DNA from: Paenibacillus sp. oral taxon 786 str. D14
GTDB lineage: Bacteria > Bacillota > Bacilli > Paenibacillales > Paenibacillaceae
Assembly (NCBI RefSeq): GCF_000159955.1
Contig: NZ_GG695971.1
Location: 435,972 to 442,102 of the forward strand
Direction: 5' to 3'
DNA length: 6,131 nucleotides
Shown here: piece after piece, positions 6,063 through 6,131 of the stretch
Numbering within the stretch: position 1 is the first letter of the stretch
Layout of the letters: each line of letters opens with the position of its first letter
Program-made: the position numbers and the translations under genes
The notes under the pieces: generated by a model
Seen by the model: the letters and a program-made list of their open reading frames with translations, nothing else
Told to the model about the DNA's origin: nothing
Databases searched by the model: none

Positions 6063-6090
6063 AAAAGGCGCCCTTGCGGCGTCTTTTTTT
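6063..6090 (+). terminator. Intrinsic terminator after the small membrane protein gene
   Basis: GGCGCC (6067-6072) pairs with GGCGTC (6078-6083), one G-U pair, around the loop CTTGC. The stem is extended by AAAA (6063-6066) with TTTT (6084-6087), and seven T residues (6084-6090) follow. The A run on the other side gives a shorter T tract on the minus strand, so some bidirectional action is possible. An alternative upstream hairpin, TTTCAT/ATGAAA at about 6048-6065, overlaps its foot. Confidence 0.8.
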
Positions 6091-6131
6091 GAGGTGGAAA
6101 GTTCCTAATTGGAAGTTGGAGGTCTGGGCGA

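Overview
The window reads as a chromosomal segment of a moderately GC-rich Bacillota species, most likely Paenibacillaceae (Paenibacillus or Cohnella-like). The reasons are strong AAGGAG/GAGGAG Shine-Dalgarno sites, a type 2 (FMN-dependent) isopentenyl-diphosphate isomerase, a self-contained ECF transporter with a fused double ATPase, Bacillota-style YchF, and U-tract terminators. The genus is an inference. All recognised genes lie on the + strand and there is no sign of phage, transposase or CRISPR.

Layout. (1) 1-279 is the 3' end of fni. (2) 280-895 is a long gene-free stretch. It holds four copies of a degenerate 17-bp repeat (two in tandem, one downstream, one inverted), several hairpins, a sigma-A-like promoter at 742-770, and a structured 5' leader running up to the ribosome binding site of the next gene. 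(3) 896-4107 is a compact three-gene operon for a dedicated (group I type) ECF importer: the S component (UPF0397/PF07155-like), a fused EcfA-EcfA' ATPase with a DUF3744-like central part, and the EcfT transmembrane coupling protein. The genes are separated by 15 bp and then a 4-bp ATGA overlap. (4) 4127-4462 is a GNAT acetyltransferase that has lost its N-terminal portion and sits 31 bp behind ecfT. (5) 4535-5635 is ychF, a universally conserved Obg-family ATPase, with its own likely promoter and a very strong terminator at 5663-5709. (6) 5789-6037 is a small unrecognised protein with one hydrophobic segment, followed by a second terminator at 6063-6090.

How the genes work together. The S protein captures a small molecule, probably a vitamin or vitamin precursor. 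The fused ATPase supplies both nucleotide-binding domains and EcfT couples them, so this locus encodes a complete importer that does not need the shared ECF module. Databases tend to label this S family 'riboflavin', but the leader has no recognisable FMN riboswitch, so the substrate is open. The structured leader (780-889) is the most interesting unexplained element: it starts at the predicted transcription start, is closed by a perfect 7-bp stem, and contains a segment able to pair with the Shine-Dalgarno sequence. No wholly new multi-gene system is visible; the novelty lies in the non-coding region and in the truncated GNAT gene.
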